Program-made: the position numbers and the translations under genes
The notes under the pieces: generated by a model
Seen by the model: only the letters and a program-made list of their open reading frames with translations
Told to the model about the DNA's origin: nothing
Databases searched by the model: none
Assembly: GCA_017533785.1 (NCBI GenBank)
Contig: JAFWII010000044.1
Location: 1 to 52,618, forward strand
DNA from: Erysipelotrichaceae bacterium
Lineage (GTDB): Bacteria > Bacillota_I > Bacilli_A > Erysipelotrichales > Erysipelotrichaceae
Length of the DNA: 52,618 bases
Direction of reading: 5' to 3'
In this document: positions 17,352-25,395 of the stretch, in pieces
Layout: each line of letters opens with the position of its first letter
How positions within the stretch are numbered: the stretch's first letter is position 1

Positions 17352-17364
17352 AACCGAACAGATA

Positions 17365-17389
17365 AAAGTGCAGTCCGCTGCACTTTTTT
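17365..17389 (+). terminator. Terminator of cdaA-cdaR-glmM
   Basis: AAAGTGCAG (17365-17373), loop TCCG, CTGCACTTT (17378-17386), continuing as a T-run. Confidence 0.9.
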
Positions 17390-17474
17390 GTTGAAAGAGC
17401 GGATCGTAAAGGAGGGCCGGTTCACAAACCCGGCAGGGGATACTATACTGAAAAGGAAAGAACAGGAGGAGACG

Positions 17475-17942
17475 ATGCTTCCAAGTGAAAAAAGAAAACG
17501 GGCGGAAGAACTGAAGAAGATCCATAAGCGGCATCTTTTGGCTGCTCTGATCCTGGGGATCATCTGGATCCTCAGCTACCTGTATGCCAACAGCGTCCAT
17601 GGCGGGATCGACGCGATCGGTCTCGCGTTCGTCGCCGGAACGCTGTTCGTGCTCGCGACAGGAGCTTTCATCCTGAACCTTATACTGTATGCGTTCGATA
17701 TATTCATCTGCTACTCACCGAAAAAAGGAAAGATATTTCTTTCCTGGGCGCTGCTTGCGGTCTATACTGCCGCGCTGCTGTATACGGTCTACAGTGCTTT
17801 CTCTTTCAGCTACGGAAGGTTCTTCCAATATCTCGCGGAAGGAGAGTTCTTCAGCATCCTGCATGTGGTGTTCCTGGCGGTCCTGATCGTCATGATCCTG
17901 ATCCGCCGCTCAAAACTGCGCAGGTATAAAGCGATGCGATAA
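17475..17942 (+). CDS. Small four-helix membrane protein, unknown
   Basis: A 155-residue protein with a basic N-terminus (SEKRKRAEELKKIHKRH) and four hydrophobic segments at about residues 16-38, 45-75, 88-110 and 123-145, ending in a basic tail. I do not recognise the family. The start at 17475 has AGGAGGA 6 nt upstream. It has its own -10-like TATACT near 17443, lies after the glmM terminator, and shares a bidirectional terminator with convergent mutY. Confidence 0.7.
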   Translation: MLPSEKRKRAEELKKIHKRHLLAALILGIIWILSYLYANSVHGGIDAIGLAFVAGTLFVLATGAFILNLILYAFDIFICYSPKKGKIFLSWALLAVYTAALLYTVYSAFSFSYGRFFQYLAEGEFFSILHVVFLAVLIVMILIRRSKLRRYKAMR

Positions 17943-17943
17943 G

Positions 17944-17974
17944 AAAAGACTGTGTTTACGAAACACAGTCTTTT
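17944..17974. terminator. Bidirectional terminator
   Basis: A 14-bp stem (17944-17957 with 17961-17974) around ACG, with A/T tracts at both ends, between convergent genes. Confidence 0.9.
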
Positions 17975-19035
17975 TATGTCCGAAGCGTATAGTGGGCGAT
18001 CCAGGTCCGGAAGGCGGAAGGGATCGCTTTTTTCTGCAGTTCATCTCGGTCAAGAAGCAGCGTTTCCTCGCCAGGAAAGGCGTTGCCCGGATCTGTGACG
18101 TTGACTTCGTACGCGGTCATATGCCACTCGATATGAGAAAAGATATGGATCCCGGAGGGCAGGGGGAAGATGCTGGCGACAGTCATTCCTTTCTCCTGCA
18201 GAATATCCCGGACCTCCTTTGCGCTGTGTTCTCCCTCGAGTCCGGGGAACTCATAAAGACCAGCCAGAAGCCCTATGGAGGACCGCTTCTTCAGAAGAAA
18301 GCGTTCGCCCTGACGGATGATCATCAGGGTCCTTTTCTCGATCCTGCGCCGTTTTGAAGCGCTCCGGAAGGGGATCTGCGCCATGGCGTCATTATGGTAA
18401 GCACAACAGTGTTCTTTCAGCGGACACTCTGAACAGCGGGGCTGATCCTTCGGCAGACAGAGCGTTTCGCCAAGTTCCATCAGTCCCTGATTAAGGTCCC
18501 CGGCCTGGACATCCTGATACAGTGGCAGCAGCAGTTCACGGACTGCTTTTTCGGTGGAGGGGAGCCGCACATCCTCAAGGATTCCGCAGCGCCGGCTGAT
18601 GACCCGCAGTACATTGCCGTCGACAGTCGGGCAGGGCAGGTCAAAAGCGATCGACGCGATCGCGCCGGCGGTATACGGTCCGATCCCGGGCAGGGAGAGC
18701 AGTTTCTCATAATCGGCAGGAAGTCTGCTGTCAAAGTCTTTCACAAGCAGCTGTGCGCACTTCTTCAGATTGCGGGCACGGCTGTAGTAGCCGAGACCTT
18801 CCCACAGGCGCATCAGGTCATCTTCCGGACATTCCGCAAGTGAGGCGATATCCGGCAGTTCCTTCATGAAGCGAAGGTATTTTTCCTTTACGGCTTCGAT
18901 CCGGGTCTGCTGCAGCATGATCTCGGAGATCCAGACATGGTAAGGATTCCCGGTATCGCGCCAGGGCAGGGGACGTTTGTTTTCTCTGTACCAGGCCGTC
19001 AGGCTCCGGGCATCTTCTCGTAAATGCGCATCCAT
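17974..19035 (-). CDS. mutY: A/G-specific adenine glycosylase
   Basis: Removes A mispaired with 8-oxoG. The 353-residue protein shows the helix-hairpin-helix LPGIGPYTAGAIASIAF followed by the catalytic Asp in PTVDGNVLRV, an iron-sulfur cluster region, and a C-terminal NUDIX-like 8-oxoG recognition domain (KKRSSIGLLAGLYEFPG). The cluster cysteines are spaced C-X7-C-X2-C-X5-C, one residue longer in the first gap than the usual X6. The start at 19035 is preferred over 19044 because TACAAT (19043-19048) ends 7 nt upstream, although a GGAG 3 nt upstream might also help initiation. Confidence 0.92.
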   Translation of the reverse strand: MDAHLREDARSLTAWYRENKRPLPWRDTGNPYHVWISEIMLQQTRIEAVKEKYLRFMKELPDIASLAECPEDDLMRLWEGLGYYSRARNLKKCAQLLVKDFDSRLPADYEKLLSLPGIGPYTAGAIASIAFDLPCPTVDGNVLRVISRRCGILEDVRLPSTEKAVRELLLPLYQDVQAGDLNQGLMELGETLCLPKDQPRCSECPLKEHCCAYHNDAMAQIPFRSASKRRRIEKRTLMIIRQGERFLLKKRSSIGLLAGLYEFPGLEGEHSAKEVRDILQEKGMTVASIFPLPSGIHIFSHIEWHMTAYEVNVTDPGNAFPGEETLLLDRDELQKKAIPSAFRTWIAHYTLRT

Positions 19036-19042
19036 TATCTCC

Positions 19043-19048
19043 ATTGTA
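19043..19048 (-). promoter_or_regulatory. -10 box of leaderless mutY transcript
   Basis: TACAAT on the minus strand, 7 nt before the ATG at 19035 and overlapping an alternative ATG at 19044. Confidence 0.5.
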
Positions 19049-19109
19049 TTCCTTTTCAGCCTGCGTAAGGACGGAAAGTGCCGGCCCAGGCAGTGGAAGC
19101 GCTGTTTTG

Positions 19110-19118
19110 TGGTATCAT
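19110..19118 (+). promoter_or_regulatory. Extended -10 of leaderless two-component operon
   Basis: TGG followed by TATCAT (19113-19118), 6 nt before the ATG at 19125. Confidence 0.55.
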
Positions 19119-19124
19119 AAAGTC

Positions 19125-19778
19125 ATGAAGAGAATCATTAATGTCGTCGAAGACGAGAAGGATCTCAACGAGCTCGTCAAGCGTTATCTGGAAAAGGAAG
19201 GCTACATCATCCACTCCTATCTGACTTTTGATGAAGCCTATTCCCATCTGGATGATCCCTGCGATCTATGGATCCTCGACATCATGCTGGATGACAAGAG
19301 CGGTTTCGATCTGCTCGATGAAGTCAAGGAGCGTAACCGCAATATCCCAGTCATCTTCATGAGCGCGCGGGACAAGGAATTTGACCGCATCATCGGTCTT
19401 GAAAAGGGCAGTGACGACTATATCACCAAGCCGTTCTCCCCCAAGGAACTGGTCCTGCGGGTCAACGCGATCATGCGCCGGGTCTACCGCGAGGAGAACC
19501 GTATCCAGGTCGACGGCTATGAGATCGACGAGAACGAACGGATCGTCTATGACAACGGCAATCCGCTGGATCTGACGACCAAGGAATTCGATCTGCTGAT
19601 GATGTTCGTCAAAAACAAGGGAACCGCGTTCCTGCGGGAGCAGATCCTGACCCAGATCTGGGGACAGGACTTCTACGGCTCCGATCGTGTCGTCGATGAC
19701 ACCCTGCGCCGTCTGCGCAAGAAGATGCCGAACATCTCGATCCGCACGATCTACGGCTTCGGGTACAGACTCGGATGA
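19125..19778 (+). CDS. OmpR-family response regulator
   Basis: A 217-residue DNA-binding regulator. The receiver domain has the acidic pocket in VVEDEKD, the phospho-acceptor Asp in LWILDIMLDD, Ser in FMSARD and Lys in DYITKPFSPKEL. The C-terminal winged helix is of OmpR/PhoB type (LTTKEFDLLMMFVKN, DDTLRRLRKKM, IYGFGYRL). It overlaps the sensor kinase gene by 4 bp (ATGA). The start at 19125 follows an extended -10 box by 6 nt with no ribosome site. Position at the head of an envelope-gene block suggests control of wall genes, but no operator was identified. Confidence 0.9.
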   Translation: MKRIINVVEDEKDLNELVKRYLEKEGYIIHSYLTFDEAYSHLDDPCDLWILDIMLDDKSGFDLLDEVKERNRNIPVIFMSARDKEFDRIIGLEKGSDDYITKPFSPKELVLRVNAIMRRVYREENRIQVDGYEIDENERIVYDNGNPLDLTTKEFDLLMMFVKNKGTAFLREQILTQIWGQDFYGSDRVVDDTLRRLRKKMPNISIRTIYGFGYRLG

Positions 19779-21091
19779 AACGGCTTCGCATCTGGCTGAG
19801 CGGGCTGAGTTTAGTGCAGCAGTTCATTTCTGTGGGATTTTTCGTGATCCTGTTTTTCGTGCTGTTCTCGTTCACACTGCTTTCGCGCAACGTGGACAAC
19901 TTCGTCAACCGCCAGATGTTCGTTTATCTGAAGAGTTCCCAGAATGAGTATTTCATGTATTCAGATACCTATCCGGATACTGTCGATAACAACGTTTCCC
20001 ATTACATCTATGACCGCGCCACCGGATCTTTCGTCAGCAATGTCCCGGAGGATGTTTTCGCTGCGCTGAACACGCTTGAGCTTCAGGAAATCAGCGACAC
20101 CACTTACGGGATCGCCGGCAAGGGCAAAACGATGAAGATCTACGCTTTGCGTCCCTACAAGGAAGGCAGCCTGCTGCTCGTATCGGTGATCTCCGACGCC
20201 TACCGCCGTTCCTTCGAGGCGACGCTGTCGGAAGGCGTCATCAACGTCACTTTGCTGGTGGTGCTTTTCCTGTTCTCGTTCATGATCATCTGGGTCTTAA
20301 CGCTCCTGCGTCCGCTGAACCAGATCAAGCACTATGTCGATAAGATCCGCAGCGGCGAGAAGAATCCCGAACTGAATATCCAGCGCGCCGACGAGATCGG
20401 TGAAGTCGCCGAGGCACTGGTCGATATGCAGGCGGAGCTGCAGGAACAGAAGCAGATCCGCGACGAGATGATCCAGAACATCTCCCATGACCTGAAGACC
20501 CCGATCGCGACGATCAAATCCTATTCCGAAAGCATCAAGGACGGCGTTTACCCTTACGGCACGCTCGAGAAAAGCGTCGACGTCATCATCGAACACGCCG
20601 ACCGTCTGGAAAAGAAGGTCTACAGTCTGATCACCTTCAATAAGCTCGGCTATCTGGACGATACCGCGCCTGAGGGCAATACTCTTCCGATGGTCCAGGT
20701 CATTCACAAGGCGATCGTCGCCTGTAAAGTCCTGCGCAGCGACATCGAGATCGAGACCGACCTGCAGAACGTCCGTTTCCACGGCGAGGAAGACCCGTGG
20801 CGTATCGTCGTCGAGAACCTGCTCGACAATGCCCTGCGCTATGCGAAGAGCGTCGTCCGCATCAAACTGCGCAGCGGCCGGCTCGAAGTCTTCAACGACG
20901 GCGAACAGCTTGATCAGGCGTATCTCCAGAGGATCTTCACGCCCTATGAAAAAGGGAACAAAGGCAATTTCGGTCTCGGCCTTTCGATCGTCAAGCGTGT
21001 ATGCGAGACCTACGGCTATGGGGTGACCGGCGGCAACACCAACGACGGCGTCGTTTTCCGGATCATTTCCTTAAAGAAAGAAAAGAACTGA
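19775..21091 (+). CDS. Sensor histidine kinase
   Basis: A 438-residue membrane kinase partnering the upstream regulator. It has TM1 (about residues 14-37), an extracellular sensor of about 120 residues, TM2 (about 155-180), HAMP (LRPLNQIKHYVDKI), the phospho-acceptor box NISHDLKTPIATIK, and a HATPase domain with the N box NLLDNALRYAK and G boxes (FNDGEQ, NFGLGLSIVK). The order regulator-kinase and 4-bp overlap are typical. The ligand is unknown; the wall-gene neighbourhood suggests envelope stress or peptidoglycan intermediates as a hypothesis. Confidence 0.9.
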   Translation: MKRLRIWLSGLSLVQQFISVGFFVILFFVLFSFTLLSRNVDNFVNRQMFVYLKSSQNEYFMYSDTYPDTVDNNVSHYIYDRATGSFVSNVPEDVFAALNTLELQEISDTTYGIAGKGKTMKIYALRPYKEGSLLLVSVISDAYRRSFEATLSEGVINVTLLVVLFLFSFMIIWVLTLLRPLNQIKHYVDKIRSGEKNPELNIQRADEIGEVAEALVDMQAELQEQKQIRDEMIQNISHDLKTPIATIKSYSESIKDGVYPYGTLEKSVDVIIEHADRLEKKVYSLITFNKLGYLDDTAPEGNTLPMVQVIHKAIVACKVLRSDIEIETDLQNVRFHGEEDPWRIVVENLLDNALRYAKSVVRIKLRSGRLEVFNDGEQLDQAYLQRIFTPYEKGNKGNFGLGLSIVKRVCETYGYGVTGGNTNDGVVFRIISLKKEKN

Positions 21092-21104
21092 CCTTTGGTT
21101 GGTA

Positions 21105-21110
21105 TATAAT
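21105..21110 (+). promoter_or_regulatory. -10 box of leaderless hydrolase transcript
   Basis: TATAAT, 7 nt before the ATG at 21118. Confidence 0.5.
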
Positions 21111-21117
21111 AATCTAT

Positions 21118-21894
21118 ATGGCTTTTACTGAATTACAGGGCATAAAGTGTTACTACGAAGAAAGCGGATCCGGCAAGCCGGTCGTTTTATTGCACGGCTG
21201 GGGGCAGAACACCGAGATGATGAAAGCGATCGCGCTTTTTCTCGAAAACCACTTCACCGTTTACAATCTCGACCTTCCCGGTTTCGGCCAGAGCAGCGAA
21301 CCGCTGACTCCCTACGGCGTGGAAGACTACGCCGTTTTCCTGCGGGAATTCCTGGAGCAGTTCGGCGTGGAGGATCCGATCCTGATCGGACATTCCTTCG
21401 GCTGCCGTATCGCTCTGCACTATGCCCGCAAGCACCCGGTGCATAAGATGGTCCTTACCGGCGCGGCCGGTCTGCGCGACAAGCGGACGCTCGACTGGTA
21501 CATGAAGACCTATACCTACAAAGCCGGCAAAAAGCTCACGTCCCTGCCGGGGATACGTGATCTTCCCTCGGTCAGGCAGAAAGTCCGGGAAGCCGCGGAA
21601 CGCCGGGGCAGCGAGGACTACCGCAATGCGACCGGTGTCATGCGCGCTACTTTCGTAAAAGTCGTCAATGATGACGTCCGTCCTTTCCTGCGCGAGATCA
21701 AAACCGAGACCCTGCTGGTCTTCGGCAGCAACGATCAGGCGACGCCGCTGACCAAGGGACAGGAAATGGAAAAGATGATGCCTAACGCAGCCCTGGTCGT
21801 CTTCGAAGGGGATGACCATTACGCCTATTTCCATCAGGCGCAGCGTTTTAATCTCGTACTGGAGGCCTTTTTAAAGGAAGACTATGCTAATTAA
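21118..21894 (+). CDS. Alpha/beta hydrolase
   Basis: A 258-residue soluble hydrolase of the AB_hydrolase_1 family. Oxyanion loop LLHGWGQNTE, nucleophile Ser in GHSFGCR, likely acid in FGSNDQATP and His in GDDHYAYFH. The start at 21118 lies 7 nt after a TATAAT and has no ribosome site. It overlaps the MurF-like gene by 11 nt, so the two are translationally coupled; pairing of such a hydrolase with a membrane Mur ligase suggests an envelope role, but the substrate is unknown. Confidence 0.85.
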   Translation: MAFTELQGIKCYYEESGSGKPVVLLHGWGQNTEMMKAIALFLENHFTVYNLDLPGFGQSSEPLTPYGVEDYAVFLREFLEQFGVEDPILIGHSFGCRIALHYARKHPVHKMVLTGAAGLRDKRTLDWYMKTYTYKAGKKLTSLPGIRDLPSVRQKVREAAERRGSEDYRNATGVMRATFVKVVNDDVRPFLREIKTETLLVFGSNDQATPLTKGQEMEKMMPNAALVVFEGDDHYAYFHQAQRFNLVLEAFLKEDYAN

Positions 21895-23446
21895 GATAAT
21901 GATCGTGATCCTTTGTCTGCTGGTGGCAGTGATCCCGTCCAAGCGGGCGCTGCATATGTTCCAGCAGAACCGCTATGAACTCTACCGCTATTCGCACTGG
22001 CTGTTCCGCAAACAGACTTTCGAAGTCAGCGGTCTGTTTCTTTTTGTTGCCGTTTTCGTAATCGGCCATTTCTTCAAAGGGTGGCTGAATACGGTCTTCT
22101 GCGCTGCCGGATCTGCCGGCGCTTTCTGGTATCTTTACGAAAGTGAGAAGTCCAAGAGTTTCGTCAAACCGCTGGTCTACACCCTGCGCGTAAAGCGCCA
22201 GATCGGTTTCATGGCCGTCCTTATGCTGGTGCTGCTTTTACTGCTCAGCAAGCTGACCGGCAACGCCTGTCTGATGGGTCTCTGCGCACTGCTGCTGCCG
22301 TATCTGCTGATCTGGCCGATGGCCTGGCTGACTGAACCGCTGGAAAACGCGATCAAGAAATCCTACGAGAACCAGGCGCGCAAGATCCTGCGCGACATGC
22401 CGGATCTGATGTCGATCGGGATCACCGGTTCCTACGGCAAGACTTCGACCAAGAATGTCGTCGGCGATCTTCTGAGCGAGCATTACCGCACCTTGATCAC
22501 CCCGGCGAGCTACAATACCCCGATGGGCATCACCCGCACGATCCGCGAGCTTTTAAAGCCGATCCATCAGGTCTTTGTCTGCGAGATGGGCGCGGACCAC
22601 GTCGGCGAGATCACCTATCTGATGGATTTCGTCAAGCCGCATTTCAGCATCGTCACCTCGATCGGTCCCCAGCATCTGAATACCTTCAAGAGCCTGGAGA
22701 ACATCATCCACGAAAAGATGCAGGCGGTGGAATGCCTGCCTGCTGACGGCGTCGCTGTTTTGAATGTTGACAATGAATACATCCGCGACTATGAGATCAA
22801 AAACAGCTGCCGTGTCGTCCGCGTCGGGATCGCCAATACCGATGCCGATATCGTCGGCAAGGATATCCGCTATGACAAGGACGGCTCCAGTTTTACCGCT
22901 GTCATCCGCGGAAAGGAATACGAATTCAGTACCGAACTGCTCGGTGAGAACAATATCATGAACTGCCTGCTGGCGATCGCTTTGGCGCTGGAGATGGGCA
23001 TCACCGCCGAGGAAGCGCAGCGCTACCTGAAGGAGGTCCGTCCGATCGAACACCGTCTGCAGAAGAAGCGCATCAACGGCTATCTGTTCCTCGACAACGC
23101 CTTCAACTCCAACCCGGTCAGCTGTCGCCAATCGCTGGACGTCCTTTCCAAAATGGAGGGCAAACGCGTCGTGATCACCCCCGGTCTGATCGATCTGGGC
23201 AGTGAGGAAGCACGCTATAACCGTGAATTCGGCGCCTATATGAAAGACCGTGCGGATTACGTCATCCTTGTCGGCGAACTGCAGAAGGAGAACATCCTGA
23301 ACGGTCTGAAAGACAGCGGCTATCCGGAAGAGAACATCAGCTGCTGCAATACGATGAAGGAAGCCTTCGGGCTGGTCTATTCCCGCTTTACACCGCAGGA
23401 TACGATCCTGATCGAAAACGACCTGCCGGATGCATTCCTCAAGTAA
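21884..23446 (+). CDS. murF: MurF-like Mur ligase with N-terminal membrane region
   Basis: A 520-residue protein related to UDP-MurNAc-tripeptide--D-Ala-D-Ala ligase. The first roughly 165 residues are four or five transmembrane helices in place of the usual soluble MurF UDP-binding domain. The central ATPase domain has the P-loop GITGSYGKTSTKN, then EMGADHVGEI and the ligase motif GPQHLNTF. The C-terminal domain includes EHRLQKK and DNAFNSNPVS (Mur ligase motif DxYNANP-like). It would add D-Ala-D-Ala to a nucleotide or lipid-linked precursor; the membrane anchor suggests the latter or a scaffold at MraY. AAGGAAG precedes the start; overlap with the hydrolase is 11 nt. Confidence 0.85.
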   Translation: MLIKIMIVILCLLVAVIPSKRALHMFQQNRYELYRYSHWLFRKQTFEVSGLFLFVAVFVIGHFFKGWLNTVFCAAGSAGAFWYLYESEKSKSFVKPLVYTLRVKRQIGFMAVLMLVLLLLLSKLTGNACLMGLCALLLPYLLIWPMAWLTEPLENAIKKSYENQARKILRDMPDLMSIGITGSYGKTSTKNVVGDLLSEHYRTLITPASYNTPMGITRTIRELLKPIHQVFVCEMGADHVGEITYLMDFVKPHFSIVTSIGPQHLNTFKSLENIIHEKMQAVECLPADGVAVLNVDNEYIRDYEIKNSCRVVRVGIANTDADIVGKDIRYDKDGSSFTAVIRGKEYEFSTELLGENNIMNCLLAIALALEMGITAEEAQRYLKEVRPIEHRLQKKRINGYLFLDNAFNSNPVSCRQSLDVLSKMEGKRVVITPGLIDLGSEEARYNREFGAYMKDRADYVILVGELQKENILNGLKDSGYPEENISCCNTMKEAFGLVYSRFTPQDTILIENDLPDAFLK

Positions 23447-23452
23447 TTTGGC

Positions 23453-23458
23453 TATAAT
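23453..23458 (+). promoter_or_regulatory. -10 box upstream of ddl
   Basis: TATAAT just after the murF-like stop codon, 21 nt before the ddl start; an internal promoter for ddl and downstream genes. Confidence 0.55.
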
Positions 23459-23479
23459 GAAAGCAATGGAGGCAGCAGC

Positions 23480-24679
23480 ATGAAAATTAGAGTTGCGGTA
23501 TTTTTCGGCGGGCAGTCCTGCGAGCACGAAGTCAGCTGTATCAGTGCGAACCAGGTCATCCAGGCCCTGAATAAGGATAAATATGAAGTGATCCCCGTAT
23601 ACATCGCCAAGAATAAGGACATGTATACCGGCGATCTTTTGTTCGACCTCGCGAACTACACGGATCTGAACGATCTCGTTTCCAAATTGCGCAAGGTCTC
23701 TCTCGTCAAAGACGGAAACCACGTTTACCTGCATGCCGTCAAGGACAGCCTGTTCAAGCACTATGAGCAGGAGATCGACGTCGCTTTCCCGGTCATGCAC
23801 GGCACCGGCGGTGAAGACGGCACCCTGCAGGGTCTTCTGGAGATGATGGATCTTCCCTATACTTCCAGCAGCGTGATCGGCTCGGCAGTCGGCCAGGACA
23901 AGATCATCATGAAGGAGATCCTGGAATACCATCACATCCCGATCGTTCCCTGGTTCCAGATCAAGGTGAGCGAATTCGAGAACCGTCAGCAGGAGTATCT
24001 CGAGAAGGCGAGAGCCCTCGGCTTCCCGCTGATCGTCAAACCGGCCAACCTCGGCTCCAGCATCGGCATCGAAGTCATCCATAACGAGGAGGAGTTCGCC
24101 GACAAGGTCCGCGAAGCCGGCAAATACGATTTCAAACTGGCTGTCGAATCCATGGTCAAGGACCTGAAGGAAGTCAACTGTTCCGTCATCGGTTCCCTTA
24201 AGGAAGCGAAGACGTCCGCGATCGAGGAAGTCATGAAGGACGACGCCTTCCTGACTTTCGACAAGAAATATCTGGGCGGTTCCAAATCCGCCAAGACCAA
24301 GGGGGCGGTAAAGGCTCCTGCCAAAGGCGGCGCCAGCAAGGGCATGGCCTCGGCCAGCCGTAAAGTCCCGGCTGATCTTGACCCGGCAACGGAAGAAGAG
24401 ATCCGCAATTATGCGCTGCGCTCCTTTGAAGCGCTTGAGGCGCACGGCTGCGTCCGTATCGACTTCATGATCGACCGCGCCGACGGAAAGGTCTATGTCA
24501 ACGAGATCAACTCGATCCCGGGATCCCTGGCTTTCTATCTGTGGCAGGAGACCGGCATTGGTTTCGACAAGGAGTGTGATCTTCTGATCGACAACGCCCT
24601 GAAACGCAAGAGTGAAAGAGAGAAGAAAGTCTTCTCCTTCGATACAAATATCTTACAGAGTTACGGGAGGAAAAAATAA
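23480..24679 (+). CDS. ddl: D-alanine--D-alanine ligase
   Basis: Joins two D-Ala for the pentapeptide, feeding the MurF-like enzyme just upstream. The 399-residue ATP-grasp protein shows FFGGQSCEHEVS, VMHGTGGEDGTLQG, IVKPANLGSSIGI and the Mg/ATP loop VNEINSIPGSLAFYLW. A Lys/Gly/Ala-rich low-complexity insertion at about residues 266-300 (within KYLGGSK to SASRK) lengthens it compared with a usual size near 350; similar inserts occur in some clostridial ligases. Nothing marks it as a D-Ala-D-Lac or D-Ala-D-Ser enzyme, but specificity cannot be proven from sequence alone. GGAGG precedes the start. Confidence 0.92.
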   Translation: MKIRVAVFFGGQSCEHEVSCISANQVIQALNKDKYEVIPVYIAKNKDMYTGDLLFDLANYTDLNDLVSKLRKVSLVKDGNHVYLHAVKDSLFKHYEQEIDVAFPVMHGTGGEDGTLQGLLEMMDLPYTSSSVIGSAVGQDKIIMKEILEYHHIPIVPWFQIKVSEFENRQQEYLEKARALGFPLIVKPANLGSSIGIEVIHNEEEFADKVREAGKYDFKLAVESMVKDLKEVNCSVIGSLKEAKTSAIEEVMKDDAFLTFDKKYLGGSKSAKTKGAVKAPAKGGASKGMASASRKVPADLDPATEEEIRNYALRSFEALEAHGCVRIDFMIDRADGKVYVNEINSIPGSLAFYLWQETGIGFDKECDLLIDNALKRKSEREKKVFSFDTNILQSYGRKK

Positions 24680-25395
24680 TGCCAACACCACACAATCAGG
24701 CCAGCTACGGCGAGATCGCCAAGACCGTTTTGATGCCGGGCGATCCGCTTCGCGCCAAGTTCATCGCGGAGACTTTCCTGAAGGATCCGGTCCAGTTCAA
24801 CACTGTCCGCAACATGTTCGGCTACACCGGCACCTATGAGGGCAAGCGCGTATCCGTCATGGGCTCCGGTATGGGTATGCCGTCGATCGGCATCTATTCC
24901 TATGAGCTCTACACCCAGTACGGTGTCGAAAGCATCATCCGCGTCGGTTCCTGCGGTTCCATGAACAAGGATCTGAAGATCTACGACGTTCTGAACGTCA
25001 CCGGCGCCTACTCGGAATCCACATATGCCTATCTGCAGTCCGGCGATACCGAAAAGGTCCAGCGCCCGACTCCGGAACTGGTCGAACGTCTCAAGAAGTC
25101 CGCTGAGAATCTGGGCATCGAGATGCAGGAAGGCACCGTCTCCTCAGGCGACGTCTTCTACTACGATCCCGCTGTTTTCGAAGAGCGTTTCCAGAACCTG
25201 CTTGACAACGAATGCGTTGCAGCTGAGATGGAGTCTTTCGCGCTGTTCCACAACGCGAAAGTGACCGGAAAGAAAGCAGCCTGCCTGCTGACTGTCTCCG
25301 ATTCGATGATCACACATGAAGAGACTACTGCCGAAGAGCGTCAGAATTCCTTCACCGGCATGATGAAGATCGCGCTTGGAGCTATCGAAGAATAA
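24679..25395 (+). CDS. deoD: Purine-nucleoside phosphorylase, DeoD type
   Basis: Phosphorolysis of purine (deoxy)nucleosides to base plus ribose-1-phosphate. The 238-residue protein fits the hexameric DeoD class: MPGDPLRAKFIAE, VMGSGMGMPSIGIYSYEL, IRVGSCGS, VAAEMESFAL and the catalytic Asp in TVSDSMIT. It starts on the last base of the ddl stop codon (TAATG) with GGGAGG upstream, so it is co-transcribed with ddl. A salvage enzyme inside a wall-gene cluster is unexpected; no functional link is evident. Confidence 0.93.
   Translation: MPTPHNQASYGEIAKTVLMPGDPLRAKFIAETFLKDPVQFNTVRNMFGYTGTYEGKRVSVMGSGMGMPSIGIYSYELYTQYGVESIIRVGSCGSMNKDLKIYDVLNVTGAYSESTYAYLQSGDTEKVQRPTPELVERLKKSAENLGIEMQEGTVSSGDVFYYDPAVFEERFQNLLDNECVAAEMESFALFHNAKVTGKKAACLLTVSDSMITHEETTAEERQNSFTGMMKIALGAIEE

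Noticed and set aside
22553..24445. A 630-codon open frame on the minus strand
   Set aside because: It runs antisense to the MurF-like and ddl genes, has no ribosome site, a Phe/Asp/Val/Ile/Gln-heavy composition typical of mirrored codon bias, and no recognisable domain.
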